Of a stretch of DNA of 64,000 nt, positions 57,221-64,000 are shown in pieces (position 1 is the stretch's first letter; each line of letters begins with the position of its first letter). The translations under genes and the position numbers were made by a program. Below the pieces are notes generated by a model. That model did not search any database, was not told where the DNA came from, and saw only the letters and a list, made by a program, of their open reading frames with translations. Origin of the DNA: Desulfuromonadaceae bacterium (lineage in GTDB: Bacteria; Desulfobacterota; Desulfuromonadia; Geobacterales; Pseudopelobacteraceae); assembly GCA_028687585.1 (NCBI GenBank), contig JAQTZV010000001.1, forward strand, positions 1-64,000, in the 5' to 3' direction.

Positions 57221-58138
57221 ATGGAAATGCTCATCAATATGGCTCACTCAAAATATCCTTTACTGGTTCAAGATCATGATAAAGATATCCGTCAAATAAT
57301 AAATAATCACTTTGACATCGCAGAGGAGCGTATTGAAGAAGTTTACAGTCAACACTTCTCAGATACAAAAACGGTCTTTAACCGGCATTGGCGACATAAA
57401 AAAGATATACCATATGACCTGGTAAGTCCGTTTAAATATGCGTATGATTTTGTCGCAAAAAAAATTGTTCCAAACAAGAAGATATACGAGTTTCCCAGAT
57501 CCGGAAAATCGCAAGAAATGGAACAAATATTTTCTGAACAGCTACTGGACCTTCCTGGCCTTGAAAGAGAAATACATACTTATGTAAATCCGTATAAGGA
57601 GCTGTTTGAAAAAGATTTGTCATATATTCTTGAAAGTGTGCCTGCTCTTCAGAGAGAAGACTTTTCTGAAAAATTAAAATTACAGATAGATCGCTTGCAG
57701 ACTCCTATAGATGGGGCAAGAGAAGCTGCACTATTTTTGGTTGCAGGCGTCGTAGGTAAAGTTTTCTCGGGTAACTTTGGCGGTTCAATTGCTGCTGGTT
57801 CAGCAGTAGGTCAGACAATTTATTTAAGCCAACTTTCCTGGTTCGGTTCATTATGGGCAAACATTTTTGGGGCACCTGCATGGGTTGGTCTCGTTGGGGG
57901 AGGTGTCGGTTTTTTAGCAATGCTCATTTTAGCACCTGTTTTAACCCCGCTATTTGAGCTGGGAATAAACAGAATGCGAGCAAAAAAAATATTAAAATTA
58001 TCAGTAAACAGTGCAAGAGAAAAATTAACTGGTAATGGCGCTGATGCTTTTGATGTAGCTGGCAAGACAGCAATCTATCTTCAATTTCTTCCAGATATCC
58101 TTGATGCAGCCAGAAAACTTGCTGGGATAATCAGGTAA
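57221..58138 (+). CDS. unknown protein with a hydrophobic central region
   Basis: 305 residues; GGAG about 9 bases before the start. The first 160 residues are charged and helical (FDIAEERIEEVYSQHFSDT). About 165-250 contain two to three membrane-length stretches rich in Gly and Ala (ALFLVAGVVGKVFSGNFGGS, then [18 protein letters not shown]), typical of pore or membrane-inserting proteins. A short amphipathic C-terminus follows. Position between the TRD-HEPN fusion and hsdR suggests an accessory or effector role; no family recognised. Confidence 0.55.
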   Translation: MEMLINMAHSKYPLLVQDHDKDIRQIINNHFDIAEERIEEVYSQHFSDTKTVFNRHWRHKKDIPYDLVSPFKYAYDFVAKKIVPNKKIYEFPRSGKSQEMEQIFSEQLLDLPGLEREIHTYVNPYKELFEKDLSYILESVPALQREDFSEKLKLQIDRLQTPIDGAREAALFLVAGVVGKVFSGNFGGSIAAGSAVGQTIYLSQLSWFGSLWANIFGAPAWVGLVGGGVGFLAMLILAPVLTPLFELGINRMRAKKILKLSVNSAREKLTGNGADAFDVAGKTAIYLQFLPDILDAARKLAGIIR

Positions 58139-58178
58139 TTCAATGCAAAAATAATTTAATGCTTAATGGAGTTATTAC

Positions 58179-58337
58179 ATGGGATTAGGAAGAGCGCTAC
58201 TCTGCATTCTTTTGCCGCCTCTGGCGATATTAGACAAGGGTTGCGGTACTATATTACTCGTTTCACTATTAACTTTGTGTGGGTGGGTTCCCGGCGTGAT
58301 TGCGGCTTTGGTTGTCTGTACGAAGGCTGGTAAATAA
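58179..58337 (+). CDS. Pmp3/YqaE (UPF0057) small membrane protein
   Basis: A 52-residue gene. ALLCILLPPLAILDKGCGTI and LLTLCGWVPGVIAALVV match the family pattern (two helices with LPP, GCG and GWxPG). AATGGAG supports the start. Such proteins affect membrane potential and stress tolerance. It lies between the unknown membrane protein and hsdR, 19 bases before the latter. Confidence 0.88.
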   Translation: MGLGRALLCILLPPLAILDKGCGTILLVSLLTLCGWVPGVIAALVVCTKAGK

Positions 58338-58356
58338 GAACACAGGAACAGAAAGA

Positions 58357-61300
58357 ATGACCGAAGACCAACTCGAACAGGAAACCCTTGGCTGGCTGGC
58401 CGAAGCCGGCTACAGCCACCGCTACGGTCTGGACATTGCGCCGGATGGCCCTGCAGCTGAGCGGAGCAACTACAGCCAGGTGCTGCTGGTAGGCCGACTG
58501 CGCGAGGCGATCAACCGGCTGAATCCATCCGTGCCGCTTGTAGCCAGAGAAGATGCCCTGCAACAGGTACTGAACCTGGATACACCGGTGCTGCTGGCTG
58601 CCAATCGCGCTTTCCATCAACTGCTGGTAAATGGCATACCAGTCGAGTATCAGAAGGATGGCGAGACACGCGGCGATTTTGTGCGTTTGATCGACTTTGC
58701 CGATGTAGGTGCGAACGAGTGGCTGGCGGTGAATCAGTTTTCTGTCAAAGGTGCCAAGTACACCCGCCGCCCGGATATTATCCTTTTCGTCAACGGCCTG
58801 CCGCTGGTGTTGCTGGAGCTGAAGAATCCTGCTGACGAGAAAGCCGATATCTGGAAAGCATACGACCAGATTCAGACCTATAAAGAGCAGATACCGGATC
58901 TGTTCCAGTACAACGAACTGCTGGTAATCACAGACGGTACCGAAGCGCGCCTTGGGTCGCTCTCTGCCAATGTTGAACGCTTTATGGCGTGGCGCACTAT
59001 TGACGGCCAGACCCTTGATCCGCTCGGCCAGTTCAATGAACTTGAAACCCTGATTCGTGGCGTTCTGGCCCCGACCTACCTGCTGGATTTTTTGCGCTTC
59101 TTTGTGCTGTTCGAGGATGACGGTACTTTGGTCAAAAAGGTTGCCGGCTATCACCAGTTCCATGCGGTACGTTCGGCCATTGAGCAGGTAATTGCAGCAT
59201 CCCGCCCCGGCGGCAACCAAAAGGGTGGGGTGGTCTGGCATACCCAGGGCTCGGGCAAGAGCATCACGATGACCTGCTTTGCGGCGCGGGTGATGCGTGA
59301 AGCGGCCATGGAGAATCCGACCATCGTGGTTATTACCGACCGCAACGATCTGGACGGGCAACTGTTCGGGGTGTTCTCACTGTCCCAGGAGTTGCTGCGC
59401 GAACAGCCGGTACAGGGCGAAACGCGGCAGGATCTGCGGGCCAAGCTGGCCAATCGACCATCGGGCGGGATCGTCTTTGCCACCATCCAGAAGTTTATGC
59501 CGGGGGAGGATGAAGACAGCTTCCCGGTTCTGTCCGACCGCCATAACATCGTGGTGATCGCTGATGAGGCACACCGCACCCAATACGGTTTTGAGGCCAA
59601 ATTCAAGGGGGATGCCAAGGGGTATCAGGTCGGGTATGCCCAGCATCTGCGCGATGCGCTGCCCAATGCGACCTTTGTGGCATTTACCGGTACCCCGGTA
59701 GCATCCGAAGACCGGGACACACGGGCCGTGTTCGGTGATTACATCAGTATCTACGACATGCAGCAGTCTCGTGACGATGGGGCAACCGTGGCGATCTATT
59801 TTGAATCGCGCCTGGCCAAGCTGGGGTTGAAGGAAGATATGCTGGCGGGTATCGATGCCGAGGTGGATGAACTGGCGGAAGATGAAGAAGACGATCAGCA
59901 GGCAAGGCTTAAAAGCCAATGGACGGCGCTGGAAAAGGTCGTTGGTACCGAACCGCGCATCAAGCAGGTGGCGGCTGATCTGGTGGCGCACTTTGAAGAA
60001 CGGAGCAAAGCCCAGACCGGCAAGGCGATGGTCGTTGCCATGAGCCGCGACATCTGTGTCCATCTCTATAACGCCATCATTGCCCTGCGCCCGGAGTGGC
60101 ACGACGAAGATCCGGAGAAGGGTGTGATCAAGGTCGTGATGACCGGATCCGCCAGCGACAAACCGCTGCTGCGACCGCATATCTATTCCAAGCAGACCAA
60201 AAAACGCCTGGAAAAACGTTTCAAAGATCCGGACGATCCAATGCGGCTGGTAATTGTACGGGATATGTGGCTCACCGGCTTCGATGCCCCCTGTGTGCAT
60301 ACGATGTACGTGGACAAACCAATGAAGGGGCATAACCTGATGCAGGCCATCGCCCGCGTCAACCGCGTGTTCCGCGACAAGCAGGGCGGGCTGGTCGTTG
60401 ATTACATCGGCATTGCCAATGACCTGAAACAGGCGCTCAAGGAATACACCAACAGCAAGGGGCGTGGCCGACCGACGGTTGATGCCTTTGAGGTGTATGC
60501 GGTACTTGAAGAGAAGCTTGATATTCTGCGCGGCATGCTGCATGATTTTGACTACAGCGGTTTTCTCACCGGCGGTCACAGTATCCTGGCCAAAACGGCC
60601 AACCATGTACTGGGAATCAAAGACGGCAAGAAACGCTTTGGTGACACCGCGCTTGCCATGTCCAAGGCATTCACGCTCTGCTGTACGCTGGATGAAGCCA
60701 AGGCAGTGCGCGAAGAGGTGGCTTTTTTTCAGGCAGTTAAGGTGCTGCTGACCAAACGAGAAACAAGCGAAAAAAAGCGAACCAATGAAGAGCGTGAATT
60801 GGCTATCCGTCAGATCATCGGCTCGGCACTGGTGTCGGAAGAAGTTGTGGATATCTTCCAGGCGGTGGGACTGGATAAGCCGAATATCGGCATCCTGGAT
60901 GAAGACTTCCTGAATGACGTGCGCAACCTGCCGGAACGCAACCTGGCGGTGGAGCTGCTGGAGCGCCTGCTGGAAGGTGAGATCAGGACGCGCTTTGCCA
61001 CCAATGTAGTACAGCAGGTTAAATTTTCGGAACTGCTCTCCGATGTCATAAAGAGATATCAGAACAGAGCCATCGAAACCGCCCAGGTGATTGAAGAGCT
61101 GATCGCCATGGCGAAGAAGTTCAAAGAAGCCATTGGCCGGGGCGAAGAACTCGGACTTAATGCCGATGAACTGGCCTTTTACGATGCACTTGCAAACAAC
61201 GAAGTAGCCATCCGTGAGATGGGCGACGAGTTGTTGAAGAAGATTGCCCACGAACTGGCCGAGAATTTACGCCAGAACATCGGGGTGGACTGGTCGGTGC

Positions 61301-61443
61301 GTGAAAGCGTGCGAGCCAAACTACGTCTGTTGGTGAAACGCATTCTGCGCAAATACAAATATCCGCCTGATCAGCAGGAAATGGCAGTGCAGTTGGTGCT
61401 GGAACAGGCGGAGATGTTGAGTGCGGAGTGGGACGCAATCTAA
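58357..61443 (+). CDS. hsdR: type I restriction endonuclease subunit R
   Basis: 1028 residues from ATG 58357 (MTEDQLEQETLGWLAEAGY). The nuclease domain has RRPDIILFVNGLPLVLLELK with the PD-ExK residues. The translocase has HTQGSGKSITM (Walker A), VVIADEAHRTQYGFEAKF and FVAFTGTPVASED. A helical C-terminal domain follows. HsdR adds ATP-driven translocation and cleavage. It closes the operon; its stop is 52 bases from the prophage-type genes on the opposite strand. Confidence 0.97.
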   Translation: MTEDQLEQETLGWLAEAGYSHRYGLDIAPDGPAAERSNYSQVLLVGRLREAINRLNPSVPLVAREDALQQVLNLDTPVLLAANRAFHQLLVNGIPVEYQKDGETRGDFVRLIDFADVGANEWLAVNQFSVKGAKYTRRPDIILFVNGLPLVLLELKNPADEKADIWKAYDQIQTYKEQIPDLFQYNELLVITDGTEARLGSLSANVERFMAWRTIDGQTLDPLGQFNELETLIRGVLAPTYLLDFLRFFVLFEDDGTLVKKVAGYHQFHAVRSAIEQVIAASRPGGNQKGGVVWHTQGSGKSITMTCFAARVMREAAMENPTIVVITDRNDLDGQLFGVFSLSQELLREQPVQGETRQDLRAKLANRPSGGIVFATIQKFMPGEDEDSFPVLSDRHNIVVIADEAHRTQYGFEAKFKGDAKGYQVGYAQHLRDALPNATFVAFTGTPVASEDRDTRAVFGDYISIYDMQQSRDDGATVAIYFESRLAKLGLKEDMLAGIDAEVDELAEDEEDDQQARLKSQWTALEKVVGTEPRIKQVAADLVAHFEERSKAQTGKAMVVAMSRDICVHLYNAIIALRPEWHDEDPEKGVIKVVMTGSASDKPLLRPHIYSKQTKKRLEKRFKDPDDPMRLVIVRDMWLTGFDAPCVHTMYVDKPMKGHNLMQAIARVNRVFRDKQGGLVVDYIGIANDLKQALKEYTNSKGRGRPTVDAFEVYAVLEEKLDILRGMLHDFDYSGFLTGGHSILAKTANHVLGIKDGKKRFGDTALAMSKAFTLCCTLDEAKAVREEVAFFQAVKVLLTKRETSEKKRTNEERELAIRQIIGSALVSEEVVDIFQAVGLDKPNIGILDEDFLNDVRNLPERNLAVELLERLLEGEIRTRFATNVVQQVKFSELLSDVIKRYQNRAIETAQVIEELIAMAKKFKEAIGRGEELGLNADELAFYDALANNEVAIREMGDELLKKIAHELAENLRQNIGVDWSVRESVRAKLRLLVKRILRKYKYPPDQQEMAVQLVLEQAEMLSAEWDAI

Positions 61444-61495
61444 ACATAAACTCTAAGCCGGAATAGGCTACAGAAGCACCGTGGCAGGGGTGTTG

Positions 61496-61834
61496 CTAGA
61501 CTTTATCGCCGGTATTCCATGCATGTATCATCTGGTCAAACGTTGCTCTGGCGTGCGCCAGATCACCGTTCCAGAACGCTGCAATATGCTCCCGCCACAA
61601 TTCTGGACGGTGCGTGAGTATCCAGTCCCAGCAACCTCCTTTCGGATCCCGTTCTGATATTTCGCTGCACAACCTGCGTAATTCTTCAAGATCAGGTTTG
61701 ATTGTTTCAGCGTAACCGGCTGAAATCATCTTCTGCGCCTTCTCTTGGGGCAGGGTGATAGTCTCTCCTGCCTTCAGTTCCTTAACCTCACCATTCAGGC
61801 GGACGCTGCATGATTTGACTATTTTGGTAATCAT
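61496..61834 (-). CDS. small phage-associated hypothetical protein
   Basis: 112 residues, starting MITKIVKSCSVRLNGEVKEL and with LEELRRLCSEISERDPKGGC, then WDWILTHRPELWREHIAAFW. No known family. It overlaps the primase-helicase by 4 bases, so it is likely in the same replication operon. The charged C-terminus could bind DNA or protein partners. Confidence 0.55.
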   Translation of the reverse strand: MITKIVKSCSVRLNGEVKELKAGETITLPQEKAQKMISAGYAETIKPDLEELRRLCSEISERDPKGGCWDWILTHRPELWREHIAAFWNGDLAHARATFDQMIHAWNTGDKV

Positions 61835-63582
61835 GCAGCGTCCCCGTCATCATCAAGGTCAAGCGGTGTGCCAAATGGTTCCTCATAGCGCCCCGTCATC
61901 CGGTCATAGCGTAGCTCGACAACACCCGGTTTGCCGCAATGTTTGAACCTGACTTTTTGCACATGAACTTGCACAAGGTCAGTCGTGCTCATGACGTCGC
62001 GATACACCGTGATGCAGTTATCGGCCTTGTTGCGCCAGTGTGCTGAACCGCTGATGTCGTATGGTGTCGGCACCGGATAGGCCATCTCGCCACGCTCGTT
62101 TTTCTCTTTGCGAAGTTTGGCAGGATGCGCAACGAGCCAGACGTGAACGCCGTTCTCGCGGGCAAAGCGGCGAATTTTAGTGAGTGATGCGCTGATGTAC
62201 TCGGTTTCGGAAAACGATGCTGGTCGGCAATGATCCAGTTCGTTCCAGGGATCAATCACAATGCCGGTAACGCCTTTGCGGCGGACTGCTATGCGGGCAA
62301 GCTTCAGGATGTTTTCGACCGACACGCCGTCAGATTCTGGCAGTACAAAGGTGAAGTGATCGGCAATCCAGCTTTTAGCGGACTCCATCTCCTCACGCGC
62401 CATACGGTTGGGATTGAAGAACGGCTTGCCAATATACTTTTCGGCCAATTTCTGAAAGTGAAGTTCAAGCGGCTGATTTTCCGGAGAGAAGACGGCGAAC
62501 GTCCAGCCGTACTTGTTGGCAAGATTTATCATAAAGGCGTCGATAACTTCGCTTTTGCCGTGCCCTGGTATACCGGTCACAGTTGTCCATTGGCCAGGCT
62601 GAAACGTGATGAGTGCATTCAATGACGGCCAGCCGGGACGGGCTCCGGGTGGCAGGCCTTTTTCGTACATGCGGTTGATTTGTTCAGAGAAATCATCGAC
62701 CTCGAAAATCCCGGCCACTGGATACGGTCGTGCGTTTTCGATACAGTTCTTGACGGTATCAGCGCCATGGTTCAGCAGCACCACGTTGGCGTCTTTGCAG
62801 CCGTCCGGCCATTCGACTCGTAGACAGCACTCTGCGCCAAGCCTGCGGGCAAGCTCCTCTTCAAGTTTCTGGCCTGCCGGATCGTTATCAACGGCAAGGA
62901 TGATCTTTTTGAAGCCGTTCAGGAATTCTTCGGCGCTCTCAAGGAATGAGAATTTCGAAGTATAGTCCTTGGAGGTCGGTGAGGGTGCGCCATCAGGGAC
63001 GGATACGCAGTTCAGGAATCCGGCAACCTCAAAGGAGAGCTTGTCTATCTCACCTTCGACGATGATAAGCGTCTCAAAGCCGACGCAATCGTCCATGCCG
63101 TACAGGATGCGCTCTGCGCCAGACTCCATGCGGAAATTCTTCTGATGATCGCGGCTTTTGATGTTGACCACTTGCCCGTCACGGAAGTAGGGGAAGCGGA
63201 TTGCCGACACCTCCCCCTCAACTTGTGGCATCCAAACTTTTGCGACGCTGATCCGGTTGCGACGTACCACATTGGCTGATATGCCGCGCTTGGCAAACCA
63301 GTCCAGCATATGACCGGATTCCGGAGTTACGCCGCTGTACTCCGGTTTGTGGTAAGTTTTGGCTCGGTGTGCGAAAGGGTTTGACCGGTCATGAATGCCT
63401 TCCTGTAATGAGCCCCGCCAATCGCAGTGGTTGCACTTCCATACACCCTTGTCGACGTTGACCGACAGACAACGTGCCTTGGGGTTCTTTTTGCGGTGCG
63501 GTGCGCATTGCGGGCAGGTAGTGGGTACTTCGCCGGTGCGACCTGCCGGGACGTCTATGCCGAAATCGGAAAAGCTTTTCAT
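61831..63582 (-). CDS. phage-type primase-helicase (T7 gp4/Twinkle-like)
   Basis: 583 residues. A CHC2-type zinc ribbon (CPQCAPHRKK and CNHCDWRGSL) is followed by a TOPRIM domain with LIIVEGEIDKLSF and ILAVDNDPAGQKLEEEL. A DnaB-type helicase has Walker A VTGIPGHGKSEVIDAF and GIVIDPWNELDH. T7 gp4-type enzymes make RNA primers and unwind DNA at phage forks. The start overlaps the stop of the upstream replication gene by a few bases. Confidence 0.92.
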   Translation of the reverse strand: MKSFSDFGIDVPAGRTGEVPTTCPQCAPHRKKNPKARCLSVNVDKGVWKCNHCDWRGSLQEGIHDRSNPFAHRAKTYHKPEYSGVTPESGHMLDWFAKRGISANVVRRNRISVAKVWMPQVEGEVSAIRFPYFRDGQVVNIKSRDHQKNFRMESGAERILYGMDDCVGFETLIIVEGEIDKLSFEVAGFLNCVSVPDGAPSPTSKDYTSKFSFLESAEEFLNGFKKIILAVDNDPAGQKLEEELARRLGAECCLRVEWPDGCKDANVVLLNHGADTVKNCIENARPYPVAGIFEVDDFSEQINRMYEKGLPPGARPGWPSLNALITFQPGQWTTVTGIPGHGKSEVIDAFMINLANKYGWTFAVFSPENQPLELHFQKLAEKYIGKPFFNPNRMAREEMESAKSWIADHFTFVLPESDGVSVENILKLARIAVRRKGVTGIVIDPWNELDHCRPASFSETEYISASLTKIRRFARENGVHVWLVAHPAKLRKEKNERGEMAYPVPTPYDISGSAHWRNKADNCITVYRDVMSTTDLVQVHVQKVRFKHCGKPGVVELRYDRMTGRYEEPFGTPLDLDDDGDAA

Positions 63583-64000
63583 AGCGCCACCTGCAGACGG
63601 CGTAGTTTGCCAGGTGATACGTCAGTGGGTGCTTCATCTTCCCAGCGGCGATTGTTCAACCAGGTAGAGGCATGCGGGACATACTTGCCGGAATCTTTCA
63701 GCCAATCCGGTTGACTGGACTGCCACGCCACGGCGGACATGATCGTTGCGACAAGCCCTGGGTCTGGTTTTAATTTTGCCCACGCTTTGGCTGCGGCGGA
63801 TCCGTTTTTTTTGTTGGGATAGTGTTTCCGGAAAGTATCGAAATCGGTAAGGGATATAGGGTCTATATTCTTATTCTTACTTCTTATTCTAGGTGCGTTA
63901 CGTAACGTTACATCAGCGTTACTGGTAACGTTACATTCAATTAGCTTGTTTTGTCTGTAATTCTGAACTCTTATGCGTGTTTGTTCTCTTATTTTGTCCA
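63579..64000 (-). CDS. phage replication protein, cut by the window end
   Basis: Read from the edge it gives about 139 residues, ending VALx with its stop at 63579-63581. The N-terminal part visible (KIREQTRIRVQNYRQNKLIE) is basic and typical of the linker of phage replisome-organiser proteins. The C-terminus, FRKHYPNKKNGSAAAKAWAK and YVPHASTWLNNRRWEDE, matches the DnaT/O-type C-terminal domain that loads helicases. It couples to the primase-helicase downstream. The start lies beyond 64000. Codons for NVT and VTLRN produce GTAACGTTAC repeats in the DNA. Confidence 0.72.
   Translation of the reverse strand, partial: DKIREQTRIRVQNYRQNKLIECNVTSNADVTLRNAPRIRSKNKNIDPISLTDFDTFRKHYPNKKNGSAAAKAWAKLKPDPGLVATIMSAVAWQSSQPDWLKDSGKYVPHASTWLNNRRWEDEAPTDVSPGKLRRLQVAL
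63902..63936. repeat. iteron-like direct repeats inside the replication gene
   Basis: GTAACGTTACAT occurs at 63902-63913 and 63925-63936, 23 bases apart (about two helix turns). GTTACGTAAC overlaps the first copy. Both are palindromic in part. Phages often place their origin in such a gene. Confidence 0.5.

Noticed and set aside
57085..57279. 64-codon frame before the unknown membrane protein
   Set aside because: It starts at a TTG without a ribosome site and overlaps the better-supported gene by 59 bases.
59377..61251. 624-codon open frame antisense to hsdR
   Set aside because: It is a shadow of the GC-rich hsdR reading frame, is low in complexity and has no known domain; hsdR motifs are intact on the other strand.

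Overview
The window looks like a chromosome segment of a Geobacterales/Desulfuromonadia bacterium. The best clue is a PpcA-like triheme cytochrome c7 at 23932-24198. A GC-leaning gene set common in that group supports it: UPF0182, YgdQ/TerC, an RND pump, hybrid kinases, HypE and HD-GYP proteins. No rRNA, tRNA or CRISPR array was seen. Species cannot be fixed from sequence alone.

Layout. 1-2260: a Phd/PIN toxin-antitoxin pair and a secreted subtilase-like protein. 2284-6266: a candidate Mn-sensing yybP-ykoY riboswitch with its own terminator ahead of a TerC-family membrane protein, then UPF0182 and PGPGW membrane proteins. 6302-12709 (minus): a tightly packed Na+-translocating NADH:quinone reductase operon nqrABCDEF, followed by a ferritin-like gene and a 56-residue nqrM. 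12778-17789: an AI-2E-family permease, a membrane/spermidine-synthase fusion and an OmpA-family protein. 17786-18642: two decayed genes. 18694-25805: an RND efflux pair, small secreted or zinc-ribbon proteins, the cytochrome c7 and a DTW-domain tRNA enzyme. 26007-34000 (minus): plsY-bamD, a FabMG-like protein, and a pseudopilin/HD-GYP/zinc-ribbon/M1-peptidase operon. 34274-46736: ChaN-like, HypE, YbaK, GNAT, CheW, two hybrid kinases, an Rrf2 regulator with a clear promoter, PPIase-LUD-ComF, and hemH with a cupin.

46791-61443 is an accessory island. It starts with a serine recombinase and a cluster of TTGATAG repeats. Next is a UDG-like gene sitting between the two ends of a broken DUF262 gene. 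After that comes a long, same-strand array: an unknown protein, a membrane-anchored dCTP-deaminase-fold protein with altered active-site residues, a MazG-like pyrophosphohydrolase, an Old-Yellow-Enzyme-like flavoprotein with a Cys cluster, hsdM, hsdS, a methylase-remnant/TRD/coiled-coil/HEPN fusion, an unknown membrane protein, a Pmp3/YqaE peptide, and hsdR. AT-rich accessory genes lie inside a GC-rich type I restriction operon. The nucleotide-enzyme/flavoprotein cassette and the TRD-HEPN fusion are the best candidates for an undescribed defence system.

61496-64000 (minus) is the edge of a prophage-like replication module: a small protein, a primase-helicase, and a replication protein cut by the window end whose coding sequence carries iteron-like repeats.
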